Part shown: positions 17,384 to 26,455 of the stretch, piece after piece
How positions within the stretch are numbered: position 1 is the stretch's first letter
Layout of the letters: every line of letters begins with the position of its first letter
Assembly: GCF_000802965.1 (NCBI RefSeq)
Contig: NZ_JSAK01000020.1
Coordinates: 166,860-230,859 of the forward strand
Origin: Pseudomonas fluorescens
GTDB lineage: Bacteria; Pseudomonadota; Gammaproteobacteria; Pseudomonadales; Pseudomonadaceae
Direction of reading: 5' to 3'
DNA: 64,000 nt
The notes under the pieces: generated by a model
Databases searched by the model: none
Told to the model about the DNA's origin: nothing
The model's input: the letters and a program-made list of their open reading frames with translations, nothing else
Program-made: the position numbers and the translations under genes

Positions 17384-18097
17384 ATGAAGTTCGCCTCCCG
17401 TTATCTGCTCCTTGTCGCATTTTCTTTGCTGCTGGGCGCTTGCCAAAGCACGCCACCGGCGGCCACTGAGGCCACCGATGCGCGGGCCACGGCCATTGCA
17501 CAGCTTGAGCAAAGCCTCGCCAGCAGCGAGTTGGCCACGGCCGAAGATCAGCTGGCGGCTTTGCAGGCCGAATCGCCCAACGATCAATCCCTTGAGCAAT
17601 ATCAGCGGCAATTGGCCGAGGCCTATCTGATGCGCAGTCAGATTGTGTTGCAAAAAGGCGACGTGAATGCCGCGGCCACTGCTTTGGCCCGTGCCCGCGC
17701 GTTGATGCCCAAGGCTCCGGCGCTGACCGGTGGCGTCAACGGCTCCATCGCTCAAGCCCGCAAAGCTGAACTGGAAAAAGCCGAAGCCGCCCTCAAGGCT
17801 GCCGAAGCCCAGCCCAAAGCCAAGGTCATCGACCCGACGGCTGAAAGCACCACCGTTGCGTTGAACATCAACGATATGGCCAAGTTGCGTCGTCAACTGG
17901 ACGCTATCGCCGCCGATGTAGTGAATTTTCAGTGTGATGTGAGCATTCAGGCGCCGCGCACGGATGACTATCCGTGGTTGGCGAATTTGCTGACCAAGCG
18001 AGTGAAGAAACTCGATCCGCAATTTGACCTGAACCTGGAGCGGCAGATTATTCGCAGCGTTCCGGCGCAGATGGTGTTGAGTCCGCGTAAGCCTTAA
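17384..18097 (+). CDS. putative lipoprotein, PA5502-like
   Basis: 237 residues with a lipoprotein signal ending LLLGAC (Cys20), then a long Ala/Gln/Glu/Lys-rich helical region (about 30-150) likely to form coiled coils. A C-terminal domain with VNFQCDVSIQAP follows. No enzymatic motif is visible. It lies 37 bases after znuB in the same direction and is conserved at this place in P. aeruginosa, so it may be co-transcribed with znu, but nothing in it points to zinc. Function unknown. Confidence 0.75.
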   Translation: MKFASRYLLLVAFSLLLGACQSTPPAATEATDARATAIAQLEQSLASSELATAEDQLAALQAESPNDQSLEQYQRQLAEAYLMRSQIVLQKGDVNAAATALARARALMPKAPALTGGVNGSIAQARKAELEKAEAALKAAEAQPKAKVIDPTAESTTVALNINDMAKLRRQLDAIAADVVNFQCDVSIQAPRTDDYPWLANLLTKRVKKLDPQFDLNLERQIIRSVPAQMVLSPRKP

Positions 18098-18100
18098 AAG

Positions 18101-18177
18101 AAAAGATCGCAGCCTGCGGCAGCTCCTACAGAGATGGGTGATTACCCTGTAGGAGCTGCCGAAGGCTGCGATCTTTT
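18101..18177. repeat. GATCGCAGCC-type palindrome, likely bidirectional terminator
   Basis: A long inverted repeat with arms AAAAGATCGCAGCC...CTCCTACAG and the reverse complement, and a loop of about 18 bases. It occupies nearly all the gap between the convergent lipoprotein and katE genes. A and T tracts at its ends suit termination on both strands. Confidence 0.8.
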
Positions 18178-18183
18178 GCTTTA

Positions 18184-20322
18184 TTACGCCGGAATCGCCT
18201 TCGCCTTCGGCTCCCGATCCCAAACCCGATGCTGCCCAATCGCCGCAAAAAACGGCTTGGCCAATTTGCCATTCGTGCCCACGATCAACCCCGCATCAAC
18301 CTCCAGCTTCAACACATCCAGCAACTGCTTCGCCTCGCCATGCAACGCGATCGCTTTCAAGTGTTTGTAGGCCTCAAGCAGGTAGTGCAACGCAACGCCG
18401 TCCGCGCTCAGCGACTTGATTGACGCTGCACCTCCGGGTACGAACACCGCGTCGAAGGCAATGGACGGCATGCCTTCCATCGATGCATCCACCGGCAGCA
18501 TTTTGCCGTCGGCGGTGGTGACCGGAGCCGAGGTAGGGCCGAGCAATTTAGCGTGCGCACCTTCGGCTTCCAGCGCTTTTTTCATTGCATCAATCGCGGC
18601 GCCATCAACGCCATTGGCCGCCAGAATCGCCACTTTGCGGGTTTTGATATCGCCCGGCAGCAGGTTGGCCTGGCTCAGGGCTGGCGAACGCTCCAAAGAG
18701 ATTTTTGGCACGTCGACAGTTCCGGCTTTTGGCGCAGGCAGGCCGAGGTTCTGCGCCACGCGCTTGGCCAGCTCCAGATCGATGTTGGCGAGGATCTCGT
18801 TGACCTCACGCGCACGGATGAACTCTCGTTCAACCTTGCCCAGTTCAAAGCTATAGGCCGAGATGATGTGCTCTTGCTCGTGCTTGCTCATGCTGTGGAA
18901 GAACAGGCGCGCCTGGGAGAAGTGGTCGCTGAACGACTCGCTGCGCTGGCGGATTTTGTTGGCGTCGATACGTTCCGGATAACTCTCGAAGCCGCCGTCC
19001 TGAGCGGCGGGCGGGGTTTCTTTCGGCCAGCCGCCGTCGATGGAATTCGGCTCGTAGGAGGCGCGACCCTTATCGATGGTGGTGCGGTGCAGCGCATCGC
19101 GCTGACCGTTGTGGAACGGTGCTACCGGACGGTTGATCGGGATTTCGTGAAAATTCGGTCCACCGAGTCGGCTGATCTGCGTGTCGGTGTAGGAAAACAG
19201 CCGACCTTGTAGCAGCGGATCATTGGAGAAGTCGATCCCCGGCACGATATGCCCTGGGCAAAAAGCGACCTGCTCGGTTTCAGCGAAGAAATTGTCCGGA
19301 TTGCGGTTGAGGGTCATTTTCCCCAGCGGCGTAATGGGGACGAGCTCTTCGGGAATCAGCTTGGTGGGGTCGAGGATGTCGAAATCGAAGGCGTGTTCGT
19401 TTTCCTCCTCGATGACCTGGACGCCCAGCTCCCACTCCGGATAGTCCCCCATTTCGATGGCTTCCCAGAGATCGCGACGGTGGTAATCGGTGTCTTTGCC
19501 CGCCAGTTTCTGCGCTTCGTCCCACACGAGGGAGCAAGTGCCGGCTGTAGGACGCCAGTGGAATTTCACAAAGCGCGATTTACCTTCGGCGTTGATCAAC
19601 CGGAAGGTGTGCACGCCGAAGCCCTGCATGCTGCGCAGGCTTTTCGGGATGGCCCGGTCGGACATGGCCCAGATCACCATGTGCGCTGATTCCGGGACCA
19701 ACGAAACAAAGTCCCAGAACGTATCGTGGGCCGAGCCGCCGGTAGGAATCTCGTTGTGCGGTTCGGGTTTTACCGCGTGGACGAAATCCGGAAACTTGAT
19801 GGCGTCCTGAATGAAAAACACCGGCATGTTGTTGCCCACCAGGTCGAAGTTACCTTCGTCGGTGAAGAACTTCACGGCAAACCCACGTACATCGCGCACG
19901 GTATCGCCGGAACCACGGGGGCCCTGCACGGTAGAAAACCGAACGAACACGGGTGTCTGCTTCCCAGGATCTTGTAGGAAACCGGCTTTGGTAAGGACGG
20001 AGTGGTTCTCGTAGGACTGGAAGAAACCATGGGCGCCCGTACCCCGCGCATGCACGATGCGCTCGGGAATGCGTTCATGGTCAAAGTGCGTGATCTTTTC
20101 ACGCATGATGAAATCTTCCAGCAGCGACGGCCCACGGGCGCCGACCTTCAGGGTGTTCTGATTGTCCGCCACCTTCACGCCTTGATTGGTGCGCAAGGCC
20201 TGGCCGGTGGCGTCGGAGCGGAAGTTTTCCAGGCTATCGAGTTTGGTGTTGGTGTTGCTGCGGTCCGGGGTATCGGTCCCGGCCAGTGCGCTCTTGGGGG
20301 CGGCAGGCTTTTTCGTACTCAT
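18184..20322 (-). CDS. katE: large-subunit catalase HPII with C-terminal DJ-1/GATase1-like domain
   Basis: 712 residues, the size of clade 2 catalases. The core catalase has VRFSTVQGPRGSGD with the active-site His in ERIVHARGTGAHG, the Asn in FDLVGNNMPVF, and the haem Tyr in RLFSYTDTQ. The C-terminal about 150 residues (KVAILAANGVDGAAI onward) form the flavodoxin/DJ-1-like domain found only in HPII-type enzymes. It removes hydrogen peroxide, mainly in stationary phase. The start has a strong GAGGAG. A weak RpoS-like -10 lies upstream at 20355-20365. Confidence 0.95.
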   Translation of the reverse strand: MSTKKPAAPKSALAGTDTPDRSNTNTKLDSLENFRSDATGQALRTNQGVKVADNQNTLKVGARGPSLLEDFIMREKITHFDHERIPERIVHARGTGAHGFFQSYENHSVLTKAGFLQDPGKQTPVFVRFSTVQGPRGSGDTVRDVRGFAVKFFTDEGNFDLVGNNMPVFFIQDAIKFPDFVHAVKPEPHNEIPTGGSAHDTFWDFVSLVPESAHMVIWAMSDRAIPKSLRSMQGFGVHTFRLINAEGKSRFVKFHWRPTAGTCSLVWDEAQKLAGKDTDYHRRDLWEAIEMGDYPEWELGVQVIEEENEHAFDFDILDPTKLIPEELVPITPLGKMTLNRNPDNFFAETEQVAFCPGHIVPGIDFSNDPLLQGRLFSYTDTQISRLGGPNFHEIPINRPVAPFHNGQRDALHRTTIDKGRASYEPNSIDGGWPKETPPAAQDGGFESYPERIDANKIRQRSESFSDHFSQARLFFHSMSKHEQEHIISAYSFELGKVEREFIRAREVNEILANIDLELAKRVAQNLGLPAPKAGTVDVPKISLERSPALSQANLLPGDIKTRKVAILAANGVDGAAIDAMKKALEAEGAHAKLLGPTSAPVTTADGKMLPVDASMEGMPSIAFDAVFVPGGAASIKSLSADGVALHYLLEAYKHLKAIALHGEAKQLLDVLKLEVDAGLIVGTNGKLAKPFFAAIGQHRVWDREPKAKAIPA

Positions 20323-20531
20323 CAGGCGTAACTCCTCGGGGTATTTTCGAGATGCTTAAGTAGTGACTGATGAGGGTTTTAGCCGTTCCTTTTATCTGAC
20401 CTTTGATCGCGTTATTGCCAAATGACTGGATGAATGCGAAATAAATGCTAAGAACCTCTATACGGACAGGCTAAAATGCGCGCCCGGCTAACCGCTGATC
20501 CTTTTCCAACGCGCCCCACAAGGTTCGCTAC

Positions 20532-21539
20532 GTGATCGAGTTTCAAAACGTCCATAAAACCTACCGCGTCGCCGGTAAGGATATCCCCGCCCTGCACCCG
20601 ACCAGTCTGACGATTGAGAACGGCCAGGTCTTCGGCCTCATCGGCCACTCCGGTGCGGGAAAAAGTACCCTGCTGCGTCTGATCAATCGCCTGGAGAACT
20701 CCAGTGGCGGCAAGATCTTCGTCGACGGCGAAGAAGTCACCGCGCTCGACGCCAACGGCCTGCGCCGTTTCCGTCAACAAGTCGGGATGATCTTCCAGCA
20801 CTTCAACCTGCTGGCATCCAAGACCGTTGCCGACAACGTCGCGCTGCCGCTGACGCTGGCGGGTGAAATGTCCCGTGCTGAAATCGACCAGCGCGTCGCC
20901 GAATTGCTGGCGCGGGTGGGTTTGTCCGACCACGCCAACAAGTACCCGGCGCAATTGTCCGGCGGGCAAAAGCAGCGCGTCGGCATTGCCCGCGCCCTGG
21001 CGACCAAGCCGAAAATTCTGCTATGCGATGAAGCCACCAGCGCCCTCGACCCGCAAACCACGGCGTCGGTCCTGCAATTGCTGGCCGAGATCAATCGCGA
21101 GCTGAAGCTGACCATCGTGCTGATCACCCATGAAATGGACGTGATCCGCCGGGTCTGCGACCAGGTTGGCGTGATGGACGCTGGCGTGATTGTCGAGCAA
21201 GGCACGGTGGCCGATGTGTTCCTGCATCCGAAACACCCGACCACCAAGCGCTTCGTGCAAGAAGACGAACAGATCGACGAAGGCGAACAGCGCGATGACT
21301 TCGCTCACGTGCCGGGTCGCATCGTACGTCTGACCTTCCAGGGCGAAGCGACCTACGCGCCGCTGCTCGGAACCGTCGCTCGCGAAACGGGTGTGGACTA
21401 CAGCATCCTGGCCGGTCGCATCGATCGCATCAAAGACATCCCTTACGGGCAACTGACCCTGGCCGTGACCGGTGGTGACATGGAAGCGGCCTTCGCCCGC
21501 TTCACCGCAGCCGACGTCCACATGGAGGTGCTGCGCTAA
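20532..21539 (+). CDS. metN: methionine ABC transporter ATPase MetN
   Basis: 335 residues with a GTG start. Walker A GHSGAGKST, signature LSGGQKQR, Walker B ILLCDEAT and H-loop LITHEMD are present. A C-terminal NIL domain (about 255-335) serves as the methionine-sensing site that trans-inhibits transport in MetNI. Its stop overlaps the metI ATG (TAATG). The 209-base upstream gap carries the promoters of both this operon and katE. Confidence 0.94.
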   Translation: MIEFQNVHKTYRVAGKDIPALHPTSLTIENGQVFGLIGHSGAGKSTLLRLINRLENSSGGKIFVDGEEVTALDANGLRRFRQQVGMIFQHFNLLASKTVADNVALPLTLAGEMSRAEIDQRVAELLARVGLSDHANKYPAQLSGGQKQRVGIARALATKPKILLCDEATSALDPQTTASVLQLLAEINRELKLTIVLITHEMDVIRRVCDQVGVMDAGVIVEQGTVADVFLHPKHPTTKRFVQEDEQIDEGEQRDDFAHVPGRIVRLTFQGEATYAPLLGTVARETGVDYSILAGRIDRIKDIPYGQLTLAVTGGDMEAAFARFTAADVHMEVLR

Positions 21540-22213
21540 TGGAAGCCCTGACTACTTTCTTCGCCAACATCGACTGGTTCGAAATCTGGCTGGCCACCGG
21601 CGACACCTTGCTGATGCTCGGCGGTTCGCTGTTGTTCACGGTATTGCTGGGCCTGCCGCTGGGCGTGTTGCTGTTCCTTTGCAGCCCGCGTCAGTTGCTC
21701 GAGGCCAAAGGCGTGTACGCGATGCTGTCACTGGTGGTGAACATCCTGCGTTCGCTGCCGTTCATCATTCTCCTGATCGTGATGATTCCGTTCACGGTGT
21801 TGATCACCGGTACGTCCCTCGGTGTCGCGGGTGCGATCCCGCCATTGGTGGTGGGCGCCACGCCGTTCTTCGCACGATTGGTTGAGACCGCGTTGCGTGA
21901 AGTGGATCGCGGCATTATCGAAGCGACTCAGTCCATGGGCGCAACGACGCGGCAGATCATCACCAATGCCTTGCTGCCTGAAGCCCGTCCCGGCATCTTT
22001 GCGGCGATTACGGTGACAGCCATTACACTGGTGTCCTACACGGCAATGGCCGGTGTAGTCGGCGCGGGTGGGCTGGGTGACCTGGCGATCCGGTTCGGTT
22101 ACCAGCGTTTCCAGACTGACGTGATGGTGGTCACGGTGGTGTTGCTGCTGGTGCTGGTACAGGTCCTGCAAACCGTCGGCGACAAACTGGTTGTCCACTT
22201 CTCTCGTAAATGA
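21539..22213 (+). CDS. metI: methionine ABC transporter permease MetI
   Basis: 224 residues with five hydrophobic segments and the permease EAA loop (EATQSMGATTRQIITNALLP). It forms the membrane channel with MetN. It overlaps metN by one base and is followed 72 bases later by metQ, all on one transcript. Confidence 0.94.
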   Translation: MEALTTFFANIDWFEIWLATGDTLLMLGGSLLFTVLLGLPLGVLLFLCSPRQLLEAKGVYAMLSLVVNILRSLPFIILLIVMIPFTVLITGTSLGVAGAIPPLVVGATPFFARLVETALREVDRGIIEATQSMGATTRQIITNALLPEARPGIFAAITVTAITLVSYTAMAGVVGAGGLGDLAIRFGYQRFQTDVMVVTVVLLLVLVQVLQTVGDKLVVHFSRK

Positions 22214-22285
22214 TCAATGAGCCGGCCATTCGCTGGCAGGCGCCAAACGGGCGCCGCAAGCGGGCACCCACAAGGAGTTAGCTGT

Positions 22286-23056
22286 ATGAAAAAACTACTC
22301 GTCGCATTCGCTGCCGTTGCAGCCTTTTCCGCCCACGCCGACACCCTGACTGTCGCGGCGACCCCGGTCCCACACGCGGAAATCCTCGAGTTCGTTAAAC
22401 CGGCCCTGGCCAAAGAAGGCGTGGAGCTGAAGGTAAAAGTTTTCACCGACTACATCCAGCCGAACGTACAGGTTGCCGAAAAACGCCTGGACGCCAACTT
22501 CTTCCAGCACCAGCCGTACCTCGATGAGTTCAACAAGGCCAAGGGCACTAACCTGGTTTCCGTGGCCGGCGTGCACCTGGAACCGCTGGGCGCTTACTCC
22601 AGCAAGTACAAAGCGCTGACCGAATTGCCGGGCGGCGCCAACGTGGTGATCCCGAACGATGCCACCAACGGCGGCCGTGCGCTGTTGCTGCTGGCCAAGG
22701 CCGGCCTGATTACTTTGAAGGATCCGACCAACATCCTGTCGACCGTCAAAGACATCACCGCGAACAGTAAAGACCTGAAGTTCCGCGAACTGGAAGCCGC
22801 GACCATCCCGCGCGTGCTGACCCAGGTTGACCTGGCCCTGATCAACACCAACTACGCGCTGGAAGCCAAGCTTGATCCGGCCAAGGATGCGCTGGTCATC
22901 GAAGGCAGCGACTCGCCTTACGTGAACATCCTGGTCGCTCGTCCGGAAGACAAGGACAGCGCCGCGATGCAGAAACTGGTTGCTGCACTGCACAGCCCTG
23001 AAGTGAAAGCCTTCATTCTTGAGAAGTACAAAGGCGCGGTCGTGCCGGCGTTCTGA
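22286..23056 (+). CDS. metQ: methionine-binding protein MetQ (NlpA family)
   Basis: 256 residues with signal peptide MKKLLVAFAAVAAFSAHA and the NlpA-family domain (TPVPHAEILEFVKP, DYIQPN, NFFQHQPYLDEFN). There is no Cys at the cleavage site, so unlike the E. coli lipoprotein this seems a soluble periplasmic protein. The start is set by AAGGAG eight bases before the ATG. It feeds D/L-methionine to MetNI. A strong hairpin terminator follows 15 bases after the stop. Confidence 0.92.
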   Translation: MKKLLVAFAAVAAFSAHADTLTVAATPVPHAEILEFVKPALAKEGVELKVKVFTDYIQPNVQVAEKRLDANFFQHQPYLDEFNKAKGTNLVSVAGVHLEPLGAYSSKYKALTELPGGANVVIPNDATNGGRALLLLAKAGLITLKDPTNILSTVKDITANSKDLKFRELEAATIPRVLTQVDLALINTNYALEAKLDPAKDALVIEGSDSPYVNILVARPEDKDSAAMQKLVAALHSPEVKAFILEKYKGAVVPAF

Positions 23057-23070
23057 TCTGAAGCGGTAAC

Positions 23071-23105
23071 AAAAATGGGGCGCATTGAATGCGCCCCATT
23101 TTTTT
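23071..23105 (+). terminator. terminator of metNIQ
   Basis: Stem AAAATGGGGCGCATT with AATGCGCCCCATTTT, followed by further T residues, 15 bases after the metQ stop. Confidence 0.85.
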
Positions 23106-23123
23106 ATGCCTGAAATACAGCCC

Positions 23124-23226
23124 CTGTAGGAGCCGGCTTGCTGGCGATGGAGCCAAGTGCGCCGCGTTTATCCAGGCCACACGCATTATCGCTAACGACC
23201 ATCGCCAGCAAGCCGGCTCCTACAGG
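23124..23226. repeat. REPIN (paired inverted REP units)
   Basis: Two GTAGGAGCCGGCTTGCTGG units in inverted orientation around a spacer of about 55 bases, between convergent metQ and the Sco gene. Its reverse complement closely matches the unit at 14187-14290, spacer included, so the two are copies of one mobile sequence unit in opposite orientation. Confidence 0.8.
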
Positions 23227-23261
23227 GTTATGCATTTCCCCGTAGGCGCAACGCGTAGTGA

Positions 23262-23897
23262 TTACTGACGCTTGAGCATCACCGGCAATTGCGCCACCAG
23301 CTTCACATTATTCAACGGCGCCCGAATGAACCCGCGCTGCGTCCCGTCCGGCCCGATCACGGCCAGATTGCCGCTGTGATCGACGGTGTAGTTCGGCTTG
23401 CTGGTATCCGCCGGGATGAACGGAATGCTCACCGCGTTGGCGACTTTCTGCAGTTCTTCAATAGACGTCGGCGTCAGGCCGATGAACTGCGGGTCGAAGT
23501 AACCCAGGTACTGCTTGAGTTGTTTCGGCGTATCACGATTCGGGTCGACGCTGACCAGCACGATCTGCAACTTGTCCACAGCCTCCGGCGGCAACTCGCT
23601 TTTGATCTGGCGCAGTTGGGCGAGGGTGGTTGGGCAGATGTCCGGGCAGAAGGTGTAGCCGAAAAACAGCAGGCTCCACTTACCTTTCAGTTCGTTGATA
23701 GCCACAGGTTTGCCGTCCTGATCGGTCATCGTCACGTCCGGTAGGTTGCGGCTTTGTGGCAACAAAATAATGCCAGCGTCGATCAGTGCCGTCGGGTCGC
23801 CCTGGCCTTTGCCGGAGAGCACTTTGTTGATGGTCAGGCCCAGGACCAGCGCGATCATGGCGACGAGAATGAAGACGGTTTTCTGGGTTCGGGTCAT
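23262..23897 (-). CDS. senC: Sco1/SenC copper chaperone for cytochrome oxidase
   Basis: 211 residues. An N-terminal membrane anchor (about 7-27) is followed by a thioredoxin-like periplasmic domain. The copper-binding motif CPDIC sits in GYTFCPDICPTT and the His ligand in TVDHSG. It delivers copper to the CuA site of subunit II. The start ATG overlaps the stop of the haem O synthase gene (ATGA), making it the last gene of the cox assembly run. Confidence 0.92.
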   Translation of the reverse strand: MTRTQKTVFILVAMIALVLGLTINKVLSGKGQGDPTALIDAGIILLPQSRNLPDVTMTDQDGKPVAINELKGKWSLLFFGYTFCPDICPTTLAQLRQIKSELPPEAVDKLQIVLVSVDPNRDTPKQLKQYLGYFDPQFIGLTPTSIEELQKVANAVSIPFIPADTSKPNYTVDHSGNLAVIGPDGTQRGFIRAPLNNVKLVAQLPVMLKRQ

Positions 23898-24793
23898 AGG
23901 TTCAACAATAAGTAGTGGTCTACGAGCAGGGCGATGAACAGCAGGAACAAGTAGTAAATAGAGTACTTGAAGGTGTTGATCGCCGCGTGCGGCCGAGTGC
24001 CACGGTACAGCACCACGGCCCATTGCAGAAACCTCGCGCCGAGGACGATGGCGCAAATCAGGTAGAGCAGGCCGCTCATGTGGATCACGTATGGCATCAG
24101 GCTGACGGCCAGCAACGCGCCGGTATAAAGCAGGATGTGGAGCTTGGTGTAATGCTCGCCGTGGGTGACCGGCAGCATCGGAATGTCGGCCTTGGCGTAT
24201 TCCTCTTTGCGGTGGATCGCCAGCGCCCAGAAGTGCGGTGGGGTCCAGGCGAAGATGATCAGCACCAGCAGGAGCGGTTCGGCACTGACATGGCCGGTGG
24301 CAGCGGTCCAGCCGAGCAGTGGTGGAGCGGCACCGGCCAGGCCGCCGATGACGATGTTCTGCGGCGTCGCACGCTTGAGAAAACCGGTGTAGACCACCGC
24401 GTAGCCGAGCAGGGAGGCGAGGGTCAGCCACGCGGTCAGCGGATTGGTGAAGGCCAGCAACAAGGCCTGGCCGAGCAGCGCCAGCACCAAGGCAAAGGTC
24501 AGCGCCGCGGCCGGTGACACCCGGCCTTCAGCCAAAGGGCGTTTGTGGGTGCGCGCCATGACGGCATCGATCCGCCGATCCACCACATGATTGACCGCTG
24601 CCGCGCCACCGGCACACAAGGCGATTCCCAGATTGCCGAACACCAGCACCGTCCACGGCACCCCGGCGCGGGTCGCGAGGAACATCCCCACCAGCGAGGT
24701 GATGAGCATCAGCACCACCACTTTCGGCTTGGTCAGCTCCAGGTAATCACGCCAGATCGCCTGACTGTGACGTTCGCCGATCAGAATCGCCAT
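23894..24793 (-). CDS. ctaB: protoheme IX farnesyltransferase (haem O synthase)
   Basis: 299 residues of the UbiA prenyltransferase superfamily with about nine membrane segments. Asp-rich motif DRRIDAVMARTHKRPL matches haem O synthases (CtaB/CyoE). It adds the farnesyl group to haem B, the first step toward haem A for the aa3 oxidase. It overlaps the preceding ctaA end by 13 bases and the following Sco gene by four. Location beside ctaA favours the ctaB name over cyoE. Confidence 0.94.
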   Translation of the reverse strand: MAILIGERHSQAIWRDYLELTKPKVVVLMLITSLVGMFLATRAGVPWTVLVFGNLGIALCAGGAAAVNHVVDRRIDAVMARTHKRPLAEGRVSPAAALTFALVLALLGQALLLAFTNPLTAWLTLASLLGYAVVYTGFLKRATPQNIVIGGLAGAAPPLLGWTAATGHVSAEPLLLVLIIFAWTPPHFWALAIHRKEEYAKADIPMLPVTHGEHYTKLHILLYTGALLAVSLMPYVIHMSGLLYLICAIVLGARFLQWAVVLYRGTRPHAAINTFKYSIYYLFLLFIALLVDHYLLLNL

Positions 24794-25854
24794 GGCATCT
24801 CTCCTTTTATTGTTATGGGCCCGGCTGAATGTTTACGCGGGCTGAAGCGCCAGCGTGTCGGCTGCTTGACCCGAACCAGACTGGTTCGCGCGTGATAATT
24901 GACCAGCACCATCGTTAGCAGCAGCGCGGCGCCCCCGGCGTTGTGCGCGACAGCCACCGGCAGTGGCAGATGAAACAGCACATTGCTGATGCCCAGGGTG
25001 ATTTGTGCGGCGAGGGCAATCAGCACCAGGCCTGCCAGGCGCGTCATGCCAACCACCTTCAGTTGCCAGGCCAGGCCGAGCAGCACCAGCGTCACCAGCA
25101 ACGCGCCGATACGGTGAGTCAGGTGAATGGCGGTGCGGGCGTTGCTGTCCAGTTGCCCACCGAGGTAGTTCGGGCCGATGTGTTGGGTCAGGTGAAAGCC
25201 ATTGGCGAAGTCTGCAGGGGGCAGCCATTGGCCGTGGCAGGTCGGAAAGTCGATGCAGGCCACGGCGGCGTAATTGGAACTGACCCAGCCGCCGAGGGCG
25301 ATTTGCCCGATCACCAGCAGCAGCCCGGCAGTCGCCCAATACTGCAAACGCCGTGGGACGGTCAGCGCTGGCAGCACGCCGGACAGCCGCAGTGTGAGCA
25401 AAAACAGCAGACTCAATGTGGCAAAGCCGCCGAGCAAATGCCCGGTCACCACTTGCGGCCAGAGCTTGAGCGTCACCGTCCACATGCCGAACGCCGCTTG
25501 GGCGAATACCACCGCCAACAGGAACAACGGCAATTTCACCGGTTGCCCCGGATGCCGACGATGAACCCAGGCGCGCCCGGCCAACACCGAGATCAGCAAC
25601 CCGAGCGTGCCGGCGAAGTAGCGGTGGATCATCTCGTTCCAGCCCTTGTGGGCTTCGACGGGCGTATCAGGAAAATGCAATTCGGCATGGGCCAGTTGCG
25701 CTTCGCTTTTCGGCACGCTGATGAAGCCATAACAGCCCGGCCAATCCGGGCAACCGAGGCCGGCGTGGGTCAGGCGGGTGTAGGCGCCGAGCAACACCAC
25801 AATCAGTGCCAGCAAGGTGGCAAACAGCGCGAGGCGAAATCCAGGTTTGGCCAT
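24781..25854 (-). CDS. ctaA: haem A synthase, COX15/CtaA family
   Basis: 357 residues with eight membrane segments. Conserved His sites include NEMIHRYFAGTLG, VTGHLLGG, HLTQHIGPN and VAHNAGGAA. Signature TRLTHAGLGCPDWPGCYG near the N-terminus is typical of the family. It oxidises the C8 methyl of haem O to give haem A. It is part of the tightly packed cox assembly run, 10 bases after the preceding gene. Confidence 0.94.
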   Translation of the reverse strand: MAKPGFRLALFATLLALIVVLLGAYTRLTHAGLGCPDWPGCYGFISVPKSEAQLAHAELHFPDTPVEAHKGWNEMIHRYFAGTLGLLISVLAGRAWVHRRHPGQPVKLPLFLLAVVFAQAAFGMWTVTLKLWPQVVTGHLLGGFATLSLLFLLTLRLSGVLPALTVPRRLQYWATAGLLLVIGQIALGGWVSSNYAAVACIDFPTCHGQWLPPADFANGFHLTQHIGPNYLGGQLDSNARTAIHLTHRIGALLVTLVLLGLAWQLKVVGMTRLAGLVLIALAAQITLGISNVLFHLPLPVAVAHNAGGAALLLTMVLVNYHARTSLVRVKQPTRWRFSPRKHSAGPITIKGEMPWRF

Positions 25855-25864
25855 GACGATGCCC

Positions 25865-26455
25865 TTATCCGATGTTCGACAGTTTCAGCAGGTGACGCAG
25901 GTCGTTGAGCAGGTCTTTGCCCTTGACCGACGGGTCGTAGCGCAGCACCAGATTGCCGTGAGGGTCGATGATCCACAGCTGCGGCACGGCCTGGTCACCC
26001 GTGGTCTTGCTGAAGGTGGTCAGATCCATGGGGTAGCGTTGCAATTGCGGATACTCACGGGTGAGCTTGGCGTCGTAATCACTGCTCAGTGGTTGTGCCG
26101 CCGCCAATGCGTGACTGGCACGCCCGGCATCGCGACCGAGGCCGATCTGGACCTGCCGCGCCAGGTACACCAGTTGCTGGCAATCCACCCAACAATCCTT
26201 CGGCGCCGTCACCAGTAATTGCCAGCGCTGATCATCGGCCTGCACCCCAAGGTCGGCGCGGGTCTGGCCATTGCCGATCAGTTCGCCGTGATAGCTGCGA
26301 CCTTCCGGCACCCAGAACTGCAATTTGTACATGCCGGTGGCGAGGATCATCGGACCGATCACCCCGAGCAGAATCAGCAGCAGCTGCAAACGGCCCTTGC
26401 GCCGGTTCGGCGTTTTCGCCTCAGACATGCTGGGTGGATTCATGGCCGCTCCCAT
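25865..26455 (-). CDS. cox-locus membrane protein of unknown function (PA0111-like)
   Basis: 196 residues. One hydrophobic segment near residues 25-45 (LQLLLILLGVIGPMILATGMY) would anchor a periplasmic domain with a single disulfide-like pair (CWVDCQQLVY) and a C-terminal region ending QLWIIDPHGNLVLRYD. That ending resembles Sco/thioredoxin-fold proteins of cox loci. The ATG at 26455 is chosen for its AGGAG seven bases upstream; ATGs at 26443 and 26428 are alternatives. The gene overlaps the SURF1 end by 35 bases. A role in oxidase assembly is inferred from position only. Confidence 0.75.
   Translation of the reverse strand: MGAAMNPPSMSEAKTPNRRKGRLQLLLILLGVIGPMILATGMYKLQFWVPEGRSYHGELIGNGQTRADLGVQADDQRWQLLVTAPKDCWVDCQQLVYLARQVQIGLGRDAGRASHALAAAQPLSSDYDAKLTREYPQLQRYPMDLTTFSKTTGDQAVPQLWIIDPHGNLVLRYDPSVKGKDLLNDLRHLLKLSNIG

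Noticed and set aside
20355..20365. RpoS -10 for katE (CACTACT followed by TAA on the minus strand)
   Set aside because: Only five of seven positions match, so it is not listed as a promoter, although katE is RpoS-controlled in related species.
23898..24431. N-terminal extension of the Sco gene by 178 codons
   Set aside because: The extension lies within ctaB in another frame; the ATG at 23897 precedes the membrane anchor and fits family length.
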